58,744 bases of DNA from an uncultured Lachnospiraceae bacterium. GTDB lineage: Bacteria > Bacillota > Clostridia > Lachnospirales > Lachnospiraceae. The position numbers and the translations under genes were made by a program. The stretch is from assembly GCA_944381535.1 (NCBI GenBank), contig CALWLN010000139.1, positions 1-58,744 of the forward strand, given 5' to 3'. The first letter of the stretch is position 1, and each line of letters starts with the position of its first letter. Below are positions 43,969-52,735 of this stretch, piece by piece. Under the pieces are notes generated by a model. That model was given only the letters and a program-made list of their open reading frames with translations. It was not told where the DNA came from and searched no databases.

Positions 43969-46900
43969 TTAATATCCACGCGTCATCTCAATGGTGGTAG
44001 TCCGCCACCCTTTACTGGTAGACAAATCTCCCAAATTGTCGATAGCCAATAGCCGTGACCACATTGGCTCCATCAATACGGTAGCTTTTAAATCAAAATA
44101 AACCTGTGATTTTGCCATTTCAAAAGACTTATTGCCAGTTACCAAAGTCATATTTGCCTGAATCACATCGCTTGTACGCACATAGACAACATTTTCATCC
44201 TTTCCAAGCAATTTCACAAACAAAAAAATCTTCAGATAATCACTATACTGCAATGCAATCTTGTCTTTTAACATTTGATTCCCCTGTTCTTGATCCATAA
44301 ACAGAGACTGATAGCTGCAAAACAAATCATCTGCTCCTTTGCACAAAACCACAGGAATCCCCGCCTTTAAATAAGCAATGTCTACCCCCGCCTCTGCGGC
44401 TGTGATGGCCAGACATGCCAGAATTTTCGTTAACGATGCTGGAATAAACGCATAAGTCTGCAATGCAGTTGCAACCATATCCAAAACCCTATTATCCCAA
44501 TATTCATTGAACACAGCAGCAATATCCAAAGCATAGCGAATCATATAGATTTGTGCATATGCCGTCGTCTTATTGGCTGCATTGCTGGCATTTCCATACA
44601 GAATGTATTCCACCTCACCGCCATAAGCCCAGTTATTCTTTACATCTCTTGGCGTCAGAGTCAATGTCTTATTTTCCTTAGAATTTTTCCAGTCTTCTTT
44701 TACACTTTTATATTTTTGTTGGGCTTCCGTCAGCTTTAAATTATCATCATTCACCAACGCATAGCAACCTTCATTCTCAAAGGTATCATAGGTGAACATA
44801 CTGAACACATAATCCATCATATATAAATCATCACGGGTGTTCACGAGAGCCTCTCCAAATGTATCGGTAAAATTAGTAAATATATCAGCCGCAAAATCTC
44901 CAACCTCCCCTATATCGGCTGTAATACTCTGAGACTCCGGAGCCCCTTCTCCCTTTGACGGTAAAGCTGCCCCATCCCACTCACTAAAGCTATGGCCGGA
45001 AATGTTCTCGCTTGTGATTGTCTTATCCACAGAACTGGTATCCTCGGACTTATCTGAAATATCTTCATCCGCCTTCTTTGCTGACTCTTTATCACTAACA
45101 TCAAATCCGGTTTGGTCCGATGTAGTCGGTGTACCTACAATAGGAGTGTCAAACTTCTGCTTCATCCACTCCAACAATTCCAACTTAGTTTTTTTCAAAT
45201 TCATGTGAAAAGAGTCCGTTATAACATATGCATCTCCATCATCCAATGTTTCACTGACAGTACCATCCCGTATTTCAATCCACTGTATCCGGGTTCCGAT
45301 TGTAAAGGAAAACAAATCTGACGCGTACTGCCGCAGTTCATTTTCATTTCTGACGATCTTGCTTTCCTTGATTCCTGTTGCCGAGCGAAACTTTGTATAA
45401 CCACTAATGTCAAGCACTGCCGTTGACCGATACTTAATTGCCTTAATATCATCCCGAAACGTTTCACACAGTTTTCGAATATTCTCCAGACGGCCTGCAA
45501 GATTGGTCACTGATTCTTCCGAAAACAGTTCGATTCCCGTCTTCTCTAAATTCTCAATATCCTTCCGATCTACTTCAAGCGCCAACTTGCTGTCGTCAAG
45601 TTCCGAAACATTTGCCGCTTCTTTCCATTCGTCAAATGCCTCTTTATATTTTTTCAGAAGTTTTTTTAACTCCTCCGTTTCCTTCTCAGCCGTTTCTGCT
45701 AATTTACTTGCCTTATCGAAATCATTGTAATATTTATTCAACGTATCACGAATAGTGTATATATGGCTGACGCTGCGCAGATCCAGTTTTTGTTCATTTT
45801 CCCATGTATCAAGAGCCGCAATCTGACTGTTGATATTTTTATAAGTCTGACTTCCGCCACCGGTAGCTTCCTGCTTTAATCCTCCGTTATATACTCCTAT
45901 CAGCGTATCATATACACTTTTCATAGAAAGCTGCTGATTTATATCCGGTTCTTCAAATGAAACATATGCGTTATCCGGTTTCTTCATAAGCGTTGTCTCC
46001 ATGACGCCATCAGAAGCATAGGAAACCGCATTTTCCAATTTATTGGCAGCTCTCCATAATTTCTCCGCTTCCGCTACATAAGATGAATATGCGGAAGAAC
46101 AGCTTTCTGTAAGCAGCACCCAATACTGAATCGGATAATCCGAGTTTTGCCTTGCACCGACATTGTTCCATGCTGTATTCAGCGCTTCCCGCTTACCACA
46201 ATAGTCATATACCGCTTTATTGAATTCTTCCAATAAAGTTTTGATCATATCCGCACCGGCTCGATTGGAATCAGAATAGGTGGTTTCTTCGGCTTGCGTG
46301 GTTATGAATACCGTTTTTATGAGATTCACCGCTAACGTGCCGTTCGTATCATGGGTATTATGTAAATTCATAACCATCTTTTCATGTGCCTCGCGAAAAA
46401 TCGTTTCGAAACTGTCTCCCGAGCCATCCGGTGAAGCCAGGAACGTGGAAAAGTCATTTAGAAATTCTTCTTCTGTAATCTTCTTACCAGTGGCTGATGT
46501 TGTATAGTTTTGATATTTTTTTATCGCCTCATAGGCTATTTCCGCTTGTTCAATCAATTTTCTCTCTGCTTCATAAAATTCTTTCTTCGCTTCTACCATA
46601 TCCGTTTCTGCGGAAGCATTCTTCACTTGCTCGGAAACATCGGATTCCTTAATTTCATCAAACAAGGACGCAACCCCATTCACGGGAGCCCTATATTTCA
46701 TAAACTCAACGATTTCCTTTTTCATCAACGCCGGATTATTTAGCGCCCCGTTTTCAGTAGGCGTAATTTCTGTCTCCCCTTCCACTGACAATCGGAGCAT
46801 ATCGCTGATATCATCATCCTCTGTAAATGCAGAAAGAATCGTATCCGCATATGCTTCCGCATCTGATGTTGTCACACCGGCAGATACCATACTGTCTACA

Positions 46901-47153
46901 AAATATTCCTTAGAAAGCTCTATTACCTCGCTGGTATCCTGGCACGACGCCATCAATCCGAAATAATCCTTCAAATCTTTATCATACTGGGATAATACGG
47001 TATTCAGCGCCAAATCTGCTGAAGTCGTAATAACCTCCTGTGATAATTTTGTACGACCACATCCAAAAAAAGTCCCGCGATTGTAACGGTGGGAAGTATA
47101 ATGATTGCAAGAAAAATAGAGATAGCACCTCTCGTCCTTCTTATCTTCTTCAT
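43969..47153 (-). CDS. Large TadG-like (DUF5702-type) protein with an apparent frameshift near the N-terminus
   Basis: The ATG at 47153 (GGAGG upstream) begins a class III-type leader and membrane helix: RRTRGAISIFLAIIILPTV...IAGLFLDV. Near 47053-47071 the frame must change to continue into RTKLSQEVITTSADLALNTVL, the start of a body of about 1025 residues running to 43969. The alternative single frame from 47199 gives a Cys-rich, hydrophilic N-terminus with no family resemblance, so I regard it as out of frame. Either one base is missing, or the slippery run T TTT TTG is used for a -1 shift, which would restore the frame exactly. The body is helical and coiled-coil-like, with a hydrophobic stretch near 900. 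It is probably a large pseudopilin-linked envelope protein. Confidence 0.72.
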
Positions 47154-47164
47154 ATCCTCCCTCC

Positions 47165-47788
47165 TCACTGTCCAGTAAACGCACCGACAAATTCTTCAAT
47201 CTTATCCGTCAGCCCGTATTTCTCACTGTAATCCATAATCATATCTATATTGCGAATAAATTCTGCCGAATCCGTAGCTGCCATGACGGTCGCATTGCTG
47301 CTTTTAATCAAAGGTGGCAAATCAAATAAACGCATCGGTAACAACTCAATGGAATACTCTATCTCTACCGCCGCTGTCTGGTAGACAACATAATTGTTTA
47401 TCTTACAGGTTTTGATGGTTCCTTTTGGTTCCATCCCTGAGAATAATCCGGTTCCGGCTGCTTTCATAAGATCTTCCATATATTTCTTTGCTTTTTCTTC
47501 CGCTCCCTGGTCTCCGAACAGATATCTATACGGCTTCACATCCACACTGGTAGAATCCGTGGGAATATGCTCCTCCACAAGTAACGGGTTTGTATAGATG
47601 GCTGCCAAATATTCCGCACCACGAACCGCTATGGCGTCCATTTTTGCCTGCTGATAAAAGAAATTTCCTAAAAAAATTAATAGGACCACCACAAACATGA
47701 CAATCGGAAACACAAACGCCGCCTCCACAACTTCTACGGCTCCTCTTTCACAATGAATGTCTTTTCTCTTTATCATATAATTCTTCAT
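47165..47788 (-). CDS. TadE-like family protein
   Basis: 207 residues with a class III-like leader, HCERGAVEVVEAAFVFPIVMF, followed by a membrane helix and an external domain. The Glu in the early helix is typical of TadE/TadF pseudopilins. It lies between the Flp pilin and the TadG-like gene, 11 bp before the latter. Two ATGs, four codons apart, are possible starts. Confidence 0.75.
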   Translation of the reverse strand: MKNYMIKRKDIHCERGAVEVVEAAFVFPIVMFVVVLLIFLGNFFYQQAKMDAIAVRGAEYLAAIYTNPLLVEEHIPTDSTSVDVKPYRYLFGDQGAEEKAKKYMEDLMKAAGTGLFSGMEPKGTIKTCKINNYVVYQTAAVEIEYSIELLPMRLFDLPPLIKSSNATVMAATDSAEFIRNIDMIMDYSEKYGLTDKIEEFVGAFTGQ

Positions 47789-47814
47789 ATCTTCTGCAGT
47801 CCTCTTTGTTGTTT

Positions 47815-47843
47815 TGCTGGGCGGAGGATTTCTCCGCCCAGTG
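47815..47843 (-). other. Perfect hairpin downstream of the pilin gene
   Basis: CTGGGCGGAG (47817-47826) and CTCCGCCCAG (47832-47841) pair perfectly around a 5-nt loop. No T run follows on the minus strand (GCAAAACAAC), so it is not a normal terminator. A 3' stabilising stem that raises pilin mRNA over the rest of the operon is the likely role. Confidence 0.55.
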
Positions 47844-47848
47844 CTTCA

Positions 47849-48067
47849 TTAAATCGGATCAAGCGCGTCGTTAGCTTTTGTAGTAATATTGTCTATTAAG
47901 TCTCCTATTAATTTGCCAATCTGTTCTTTAAAAAACAGTGCCAGAACAACGGCAACAGCAATTAACACCACAATTGCTACAACATTAACTTCTCCTCGCT
48001 CATTGGTGAGGAACTTCCGCATTGCATTCTTGGCTTTCAGACCATAAAACGTGATAAGACTATACAT
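47849..48067 (-). CDS. flp: Flp-type (type IVb) pilin
   Basis: About 72 residues. The leader ends in NERG, with predicted cleavage before EVNVVAIVVLIAVAVVLALFF, followed by a short C-terminal tail (LIDNITTKANDALDPI). This is the length and layout of the Flp major pilin. GGAGG lies 8 nt before the ATG at 48067; the frame extends to 48151 but would overlap tadC. Strong ribosome site and 3' hairpin fit a highly made subunit. Confidence 0.85.
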   Translation of the reverse strand: MYSLITFYGLKAKNAMRKFLTNERGEVNVVAIVVLIAVAVVLALFFKEQIGKLIGDLIDNITTKANDALDPI

Positions 48068-48116
48068 GGCTTTGCCCTCCTTCTGAATTTTTATATTTAT
48101 GTAAAATGGTTTCCCA

Positions 48117-48995
48117 TTAAACACCGAGATTTGTAAAAATAGGCACAACAATCATAATCAATATTCCAATAAACATAATAAACATGGGAATCATTAATTT
48201 TGTATTCGCTTTCGCTCCTGCCCGTTTTACTCTCTGTTGCTTCATTTCCCATATTTCGTCACTCTGAACTTGAAGCATCATAGCAAGCTCCCGGTTTCCC
48301 TTTTCAATTCCCTGGATAATAGTAGAAGCAAATTTTTTTATCTCGGGTATAATACAACGAACTCCAAAACGTCGGATAGCTTCTGCCTCCGAAACACCGT
48401 TTTGCATATCCTCACAGGAACGTATCATTTCCTGATATATCACCGATTCACCCGCATATGCCACTTCGTTCCATGCCTCCCGCATAATCATGCCCGCATT
48501 GACCAACAGCGCCAATTTTGATACAATTTCCGAAAAATCGTTCAAAAGTTCATCAGAACGCTTTTGAATTTTCTTTTCTGCAAGAGTCATAAAGTAGTAA
48601 ACTGCCAAGGCAGCCATTCCCATACAAATAATAAAAATCAAAATATCTCTGCTCAATCCATACAAAATAAAGCTGAAAAGAAATACTAAAAGGCCCAACG
48701 TAATACTCTGGGCATATATCACACGCAAATAATAATCTACATACTTTTCTTCATACAAAACAGCCAGTTCCGCCCGTAACTTTCTGTCATATTTTCCCTT
48801 AAATTTATAGTGGAACATCTCTATCACTACGTAACCCATGCTATATAAATCCTTCAAGGGATATTCTTTTTCACTCAAGGTTCGAAATAACGAATGATAT
48901 TTCCCCGATAGAAAAAATAAAACCATCCATATTATAAGAACCGCACATCCCATGCCCATAATTATGACATCCTGCAGCTTTAAAAACTCTAACAT
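48117..48995 (-). CDS. tadC: Tad pilus inner-membrane platform protein TadC
   Basis: 292 residues, type II secretion GspF-like domain with membrane helices near the start, centre and C-terminus (MFIMFIGILIMIVVPIF). The central LLNDFSEIVSKLALLVNAGM...AWNEVA segment is typical. It pairs with TadB, 15 bp upstream, to form the assembly platform. Confidence 0.82.
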   Translation of the reverse strand: MLEFLKLQDVIIMGMGCAVLIIWMVLFFLSGKYHSLFRTLSEKEYPLKDLYSMGYVVIEMFHYKFKGKYDRKLRAELAVLYEEKYVDYYLRVIYAQSITLGLLVFLFSFILYGLSRDILIFIICMGMAALAVYYFMTLAEKKIQKRSDELLNDFSEIVSKLALLVNAGMIMREAWNEVAYAGESVIYQEMIRSCEDMQNGVSEAEAIRRFGVRCIIPEIKKFASTIIQGIEKGNRELAMMLQVQSDEIWEMKQQRVKRAGAKANTKLMIPMFIMFIGILIMIVVPIFTNLGV

Positions 48996-49010
48996 AAACT
49001 CGTCCCCTCA

Positions 49011-49874
49011 TTAAACCTTAATATCCATTATTATTTTTCCTATATAGTACGCTGCAATGAATAACCCGACTGCAATCGTAGTGGCCACCAAGCCTGTTGC
49101 GGTAACAAAATTTGCTGCAAATTCCGGACTCATTACCTTAATAATCCCCACCAATGCAATGGGCAAAATAATCATTATCATCTGATCCATCTTATTTCCG
49201 GCAATCGTAGTCTCAATCTCTTCCTTAATCTCCATTTTCTGGCTTAGAATTCCATGAGTACTCTGGATAACCTCCTGTATATTACCTCCTTTGCGGTAAC
49301 ATACTTTAAAAACATTGGCAAAACTTGCGATATCATCTATTCCGCTTCGTTGTCCAAAATCCTCCAACATATCTTCGATATTAAAATTGCTCTGTATTCC
49401 GGACAAGAGAATTTCTAATTCTTTCAGAATAAAAGCATCTTCCTCATACTGAATTTTCAAATCATCATAAACTGCGTGAAACGAATTCATCACATTGTTT
49501 CCGGCCCCCAATGAGGTGGTAATTCCATCCAGCATATCTCGAAACTGTATGCTCAACTGTTTACGTCGCTTCTTCAGAATCTGTTTTGTCCGCATTGGAA
49601 GAAACATTTTCCCTGCAATTACTCCCACTATAAAAGGAATCAAAATATTTAGAATATGGGTTGTTGTAGTAGCATTTCCATACGCATCCTTGCCAATACC
49701 ACCATAAAACAGATATCCTACTGCGGCTCCCACCACAAATGCTGCCAAAAAATACAGGATTTTTTCTACCTTTCCCATATAATATACTTTATAATTCAAA
49801 GCCTCTATATGCGTCGGTGATAAGTAATACTGCGGCTCCAACTCTTTCTTTTCTTTCTTCTTAAATAATCCCAT
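49011..49874 (-). CDS. tadB: Tad pilus inner-membrane platform protein TadB
   Basis: 287 residues, GspF-like: helices near 38-60 and 80-100, a cytoplasmic helical domain (FRDMLDGITTSLGAGNNVM ... FGQRSGIDDIASFANVF) and two C-terminal helices. The order tadA-tadB-tadC is standard. A very basic N-terminus (MGLFKKKEKKE) faces the cytoplasm. Confidence 0.85.
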   Translation of the reverse strand: MGLFKKKEKKELEPQYYLSPTHIEALNYKVYYMGKVEKILYFLAAFVVGAAVGYLFYGGIGKDAYGNATTTTHILNILIPFIVGVIAGKMFLPMRTKQILKKRRKQLSIQFRDMLDGITTSLGAGNNVMNSFHAVYDDLKIQYEEDAFILKELEILLSGIQSNFNIEDMLEDFGQRSGIDDIASFANVFKVCYRKGGNIQEVIQSTHGILSQKMEIKEEIETTIAGNKMDQMIMIILPIALVGIIKVMSPEFAANFVTATGLVATTIAVGLFIAAYYIGKIIMDIKV

Positions 49875-49884
49875 TTTATCTCCC

Positions 49885-51141
49885 TCAAATCTCCGTCCTA
49901 ATTCCCGCCAGCTTCAGCTTAAAATCGTTTTTCAAAGGGTTCTTCGTCCGCTTCAGACTCCCGGACACCTTCTCCAGAGTGCTGTTCTCATCCTCCTCAA
50001 ACACATACAACGGATTCAGAACAATCCGGCCCCCGCCGGCTCCTTCCCCAGGCTCATAACCCACCACCTCGCAAATCTCCATGGTCTTCCTGGACTTATC
50101 CCTCAAACGAGACAAATGAATAATGATATCCACCGCCGAGGCAATCTGCTGGCGAATGGCCTCCAGAGGCAGTCCCGCCGCCCCCTGCAGCACCATGGTC
50201 TCCAGACGGCTTAACATATCCTCCGTGGAATTGGCGTGTCCGGTGGACAGAGAGCCGTCATGGCCGGTATTCATGGCCTGCAGCATATCCAGGGCCTCAC
50301 CGCCCCGGACCTCGCCCACAACAATCCGCTCGGGACGCATACGAAGGGAAGATTTTATCAGATCCCGAATGGTAATCTGTCCGGCTCCCGCCGCGTTGGC
50401 ATTTCTGGTTTCCAGACTTACCAGGTTCTCAATCCCGGTAATCTGAAGTTCCGCCGAATCCTCTATGGTAATCACACGCTCATCCTTGGGAATATAGTTT
50501 GATAACGCATTTAAAAAGGTGGTTTTCCCAGAACCGGTACCTCCGCTGATAAAAATATTGTATTTCGCCTTGACCAGCAACTCCAGCTTGTCCGCAATCT
50601 CCCTGGTGATAGAACCATATTCAATCAACTTTTCAATCGTCATCGGCGTCTTTGAAAATTTTCGAATAGTCAGCGTAGGTCCGCACAGGGCGATAGGCGG
50701 CAACACCACGTTCACACGGGAGCCGTCCGGCAAGCGGGTATCACAAATGGGATTCGCCTGGTTTACCTCTCTTCCGGCCAATCCTACTATTCTCTGTATC
50801 ACATCCTCCAGACGCCTCTGGCTCTCAAACTGCTTATCCAGCTTAAATAGCCGCCCGTTCTGCTCAATAAACACATACTCCGGGCCGTTAATCATAACCT
50901 CCGTAATAGAATCGTCACTGATAATGGAATCCAGCAGCCCAAACCCACGAATTGAGCTGTACACCTGCTGCACAATGGAGACTCTCTGCTCAATGGAACA
51001 ATATTGACTCCCGATGCGCTGAAGAACAATCTCCTCCACTTGTTCTTCCAGATCCTCGTCACTTAGCTTACTCAAAGGAAGATTTTCAGTCACATATCTC
51101 TTTATCTCGGAAATAAATTCCTGTTCTCTCTCGAAATCCAT
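49885..51141 (-). CDS. tadA: Tad pilus assembly ATPase TadA/CpaF
   Basis: 418 residues, secretion ATPase of the VirB11/CpaF group. N-terminal all-alpha domain (about 1-60), then the ATPase core with Walker A SGGTGSGKTT (199-208), the Asp box VITIEDSAEL, RPERIVVGEVRGGEALDML (Walker B) and GHDGSLSTGHANS (His box). It drives pilus extension and, in Tad systems, perhaps retraction. Base composition is somewhat richer in GC than in neighbouring tadB/tadC. Confidence 0.95.
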   Translation of the reverse strand: MDFEREQEFISEIKRYVTENLPLSKLSDEDLEEQVEEIVLQRIGSQYCSIEQRVSIVQQVYSSIRGFGLLDSIISDDSITEVMINGPEYVFIEQNGRLFKLDKQFESQRRLEDVIQRIVGLAGREVNQANPICDTRLPDGSRVNVVLPPIALCGPTLTIRKFSKTPMTIEKLIEYGSITREIADKLELLVKAKYNIFISGGTGSGKTTFLNALSNYIPKDERVITIEDSAELQITGIENLVSLETRNANAAGAGQITIRDLIKSSLRMRPERIVVGEVRGGEALDMLQAMNTGHDGSLSTGHANSTEDMLSRLETMVLQGAAGLPLEAIRQQIASAVDIIIHLSRLRDKSRKTMEICEVVGYEPGEGAGGGRIVLNPLYVFEEDENSTLEKVSGSLKRTKNPLKNDFKLKLAGIRTEI

Positions 51142-51156
51142 TTTCCAACTCCGCCC

Positions 51157-52218
51157 TTACACGATTTTATCAAAAACCAGAAGTTCAGCCAGACGACTTA
51201 GTATCTGGTCTGTGGTGGCGTGCTCATACCGAGGCGCACCGCCTACATTTTTTATTTCAACACTGTCAATGGTTGTGCCGGTCTTATTGCTGAATTTGTT
51301 GTAAATCAAGCAGATACGGTTCGTAAGGGGAGAATCCTCCTGCTGTTCCAAGATGGTAAGCGCTTGATATGCCCGAAATATTTTTGTATTGGAAATGGCG
51401 GAGCCATCCCCCACCCACACAATGGCGTCGGTCTGGCGCAGAATGCTGCGGGCTCCTTCAGCCAGTTCGAAATCACAGTCCAGAATGATGCAATCATAGG
51501 AACCGGACAGCTTCAATTCCGAAATCAGCCGCAGAACATCCTCCCAGCCAAGTTCCAGCATATCCAGAGCAAGCTTTGACTGGGAATAAAAATACACGCC
51601 ACGCATATCCTGTTTGACGCAGCTTTCCAGCTTCAAAGAAAGATTTGCCCGTTTACTCTTCAACGCAAAAACAATATCGCTCATATCGAACTGTCCTTCC
51701 GCCGAAAAGAACACATCCGAGGAACCATATTTTTCCAGATTCAAATATAAAGTTTTCTTCCCCTGGGCCGCAAAACGCAAAGCGCAGGCTGCCGCCATAC
51801 AGGAGGTTCCCACGCCTCCACAGGGTGAGGCAAAAACAATGAGACGACCGGAATCATCCCCCAGCTTCAGCCCAGAGATACTCCCGGCATTTTCCGAGTA
51901 AATGCTGAGAATCTGCTTGTAAATCAAATCCACTTTTTGAAATTTGCAGATAGCCCTCTGGTCATGAACCGTTTCCACATCCGGCGAATCCACAAAATAA
52001 GCAAAACCACACCGCTTAGGCAGAAGATTTACATCAATTTCAAAGGCATCGCTGGCAACCAGAACGTCGATACGGGCATTTTCCAGTGTGGCAAGCGCGA
52101 CAGACACGTCCGAAAATGAATAGAGTTCAAATTTGTCCGCATATTTTGTTCCAAAGACAGACGCAATACGGCTCAAATAGTTTTGGTCCTTATCCAGAAT
52201 GGCAACTTTAATTTTCAT
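51157..52218 (-). CDS. tadZ: TadZ/CpaE-like polar localisation protein with degenerate P-loop
   Basis: 353 residues: an N-terminal receiver-like domain (about 1-110, VAILDKDQNYLSRI) and a MinD/ParA-like domain. The P-loop reads SPCGGVGTSCMA (131-142) in place of KGGVGKT; both signature lysines are missing, as in other atypical TadZ proteins, so ATP binding may persist with weak or no hydrolysis. It positions the Tad machine. First gene of the cluster, behind a promoter controlled by a palindromic operator. Confidence 0.85.
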   Translation of the reverse strand: MKIKVAILDKDQNYLSRIASVFGTKYADKFELYSFSDVSVALATLENARIDVLVASDAFEIDVNLLPKRCGFAYFVDSPDVETVHDQRAICKFQKVDLIYKQILSIYSENAGSISGLKLGDDSGRLIVFASPCGGVGTSCMAAACALRFAAQGKKTLYLNLEKYGSSDVFFSAEGQFDMSDIVFALKSKRANLSLKLESCVKQDMRGVYFYSQSKLALDMLELGWEDVLRLISELKLSGSYDCIILDCDFELAEGARSILRQTDAIVWVGDGSAISNTKIFRAYQALTILEQQEDSPLTNRICLIYNKFSNKTGTTIDSVEIKNVGGAPRYEHATTDQILSRLAELLVFDKIV

Positions 52219-52265
52219 ATTCTCTCATTCCCCGTTCCGACAATTTCTTTCATTTTTCTACCATG

Positions 52266-52308
52266 ATTTTAGACCAAAATGGTCTAAATGTCAATATACC
52301 AATTTGGT
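52266..52308 (-). promoter_or_regulatory. tadZ promoter with operator palindromes in and upstream of the spacer
   Basis: On the minus strand TTGACA (52294-52289) and TAAAAT (52271-52266) are exactly 17 bp apart. The palindrome TTTAGACCA-AAA-TGGTCTAAA (52268-52288) fills the spacer and overlaps the -10 box. A second, less perfect palindrome (ACCAATTTGGT, 52298-52308) is centred 25 bp away. A protein bound there would block polymerase. The divergent XRE-type gene is the natural candidate repressor. Confidence 0.8.
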
Positions 52309-52379
52309 CTAAAATATACTGCTTTGTATAGGGACAAATATGCATTTTGTATACGGATTTTACAGCGAGGTGACGAGAC

Positions 52380-52619
52380 ATGATTTACGAAAGAATTCGA
52401 AATTTACGAGAAGACAAAGACTTGACGCAGACAGATATCGCCAGATATCTGCACGTTTCCCAACGAACTTATTCCAGATATGAGAACGATGAACGGGCCA
52501 TTCCCATAGAAATTTTAGCCCTGCTTGCAGACTTCCACCATACCAGCGTGGATTACCTGATAGGAAGGACCGATATTTTCAGCCCCTATCCCAAGACAGC
52601 CGGACGGCAAAGAAAATAG
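52380..52619 (+). CDS. XRE-family HTH regulator
   Basis: 79 residues, a single lambda-repressor-type helix-turn-helix: IRNLREDKDLTQTDIARYLHVSQRTYSRYENDERAIPIEILALLADF. No ligand or oligomerisation domain beyond a short tail. AGGTG precedes the ATG. It is divergent from tadZ, with two palindromic operators in the shared region, so it probably represses the Tad/kinase cluster and perhaps itself. Confidence 0.9.
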   Translation: MIYERIRNLREDKDLTQTDIARYLHVSQRTYSRYENDERAIPIEILALLADFHHTSVDYLIGRTDIFSPYPKTAGRQRK

Positions 52620-52629
52620 AGAAACTGTT

Positions 52630-52667
52630 GCCCCCTCCCCTCCATTCTGAGGAGAAGGGGCTTTTTT
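52630..52667 (+). terminator. Terminator of the XRE gene
   Basis: GCCCC...CTC pairs with GAG...GGGGC around ATTCT and is followed by TTTTTT, starting 10 bp after the stop. A further small stem (GGACCG/CGGTCC, 52689-52709) with a CCTTTTC tail lies between this and the convergent GH78-like gene. Confidence 0.8.
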
Positions 52668-52735
52668 GAACTTTCATATTTTCCGGAAGGACCGTTTTCA
52701 CATCGGTCCCCTTTTCTTCAATCCAAACGCGGAAC

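Noticed and set aside
43969-47199. Single continuous 1076-codon frame for the TadG-like protein starting at 47199
   Set aside because: Its first 50 residues are a frame-shifted reading of a clear class III leader and membrane helix, so the N-terminus is not credible.
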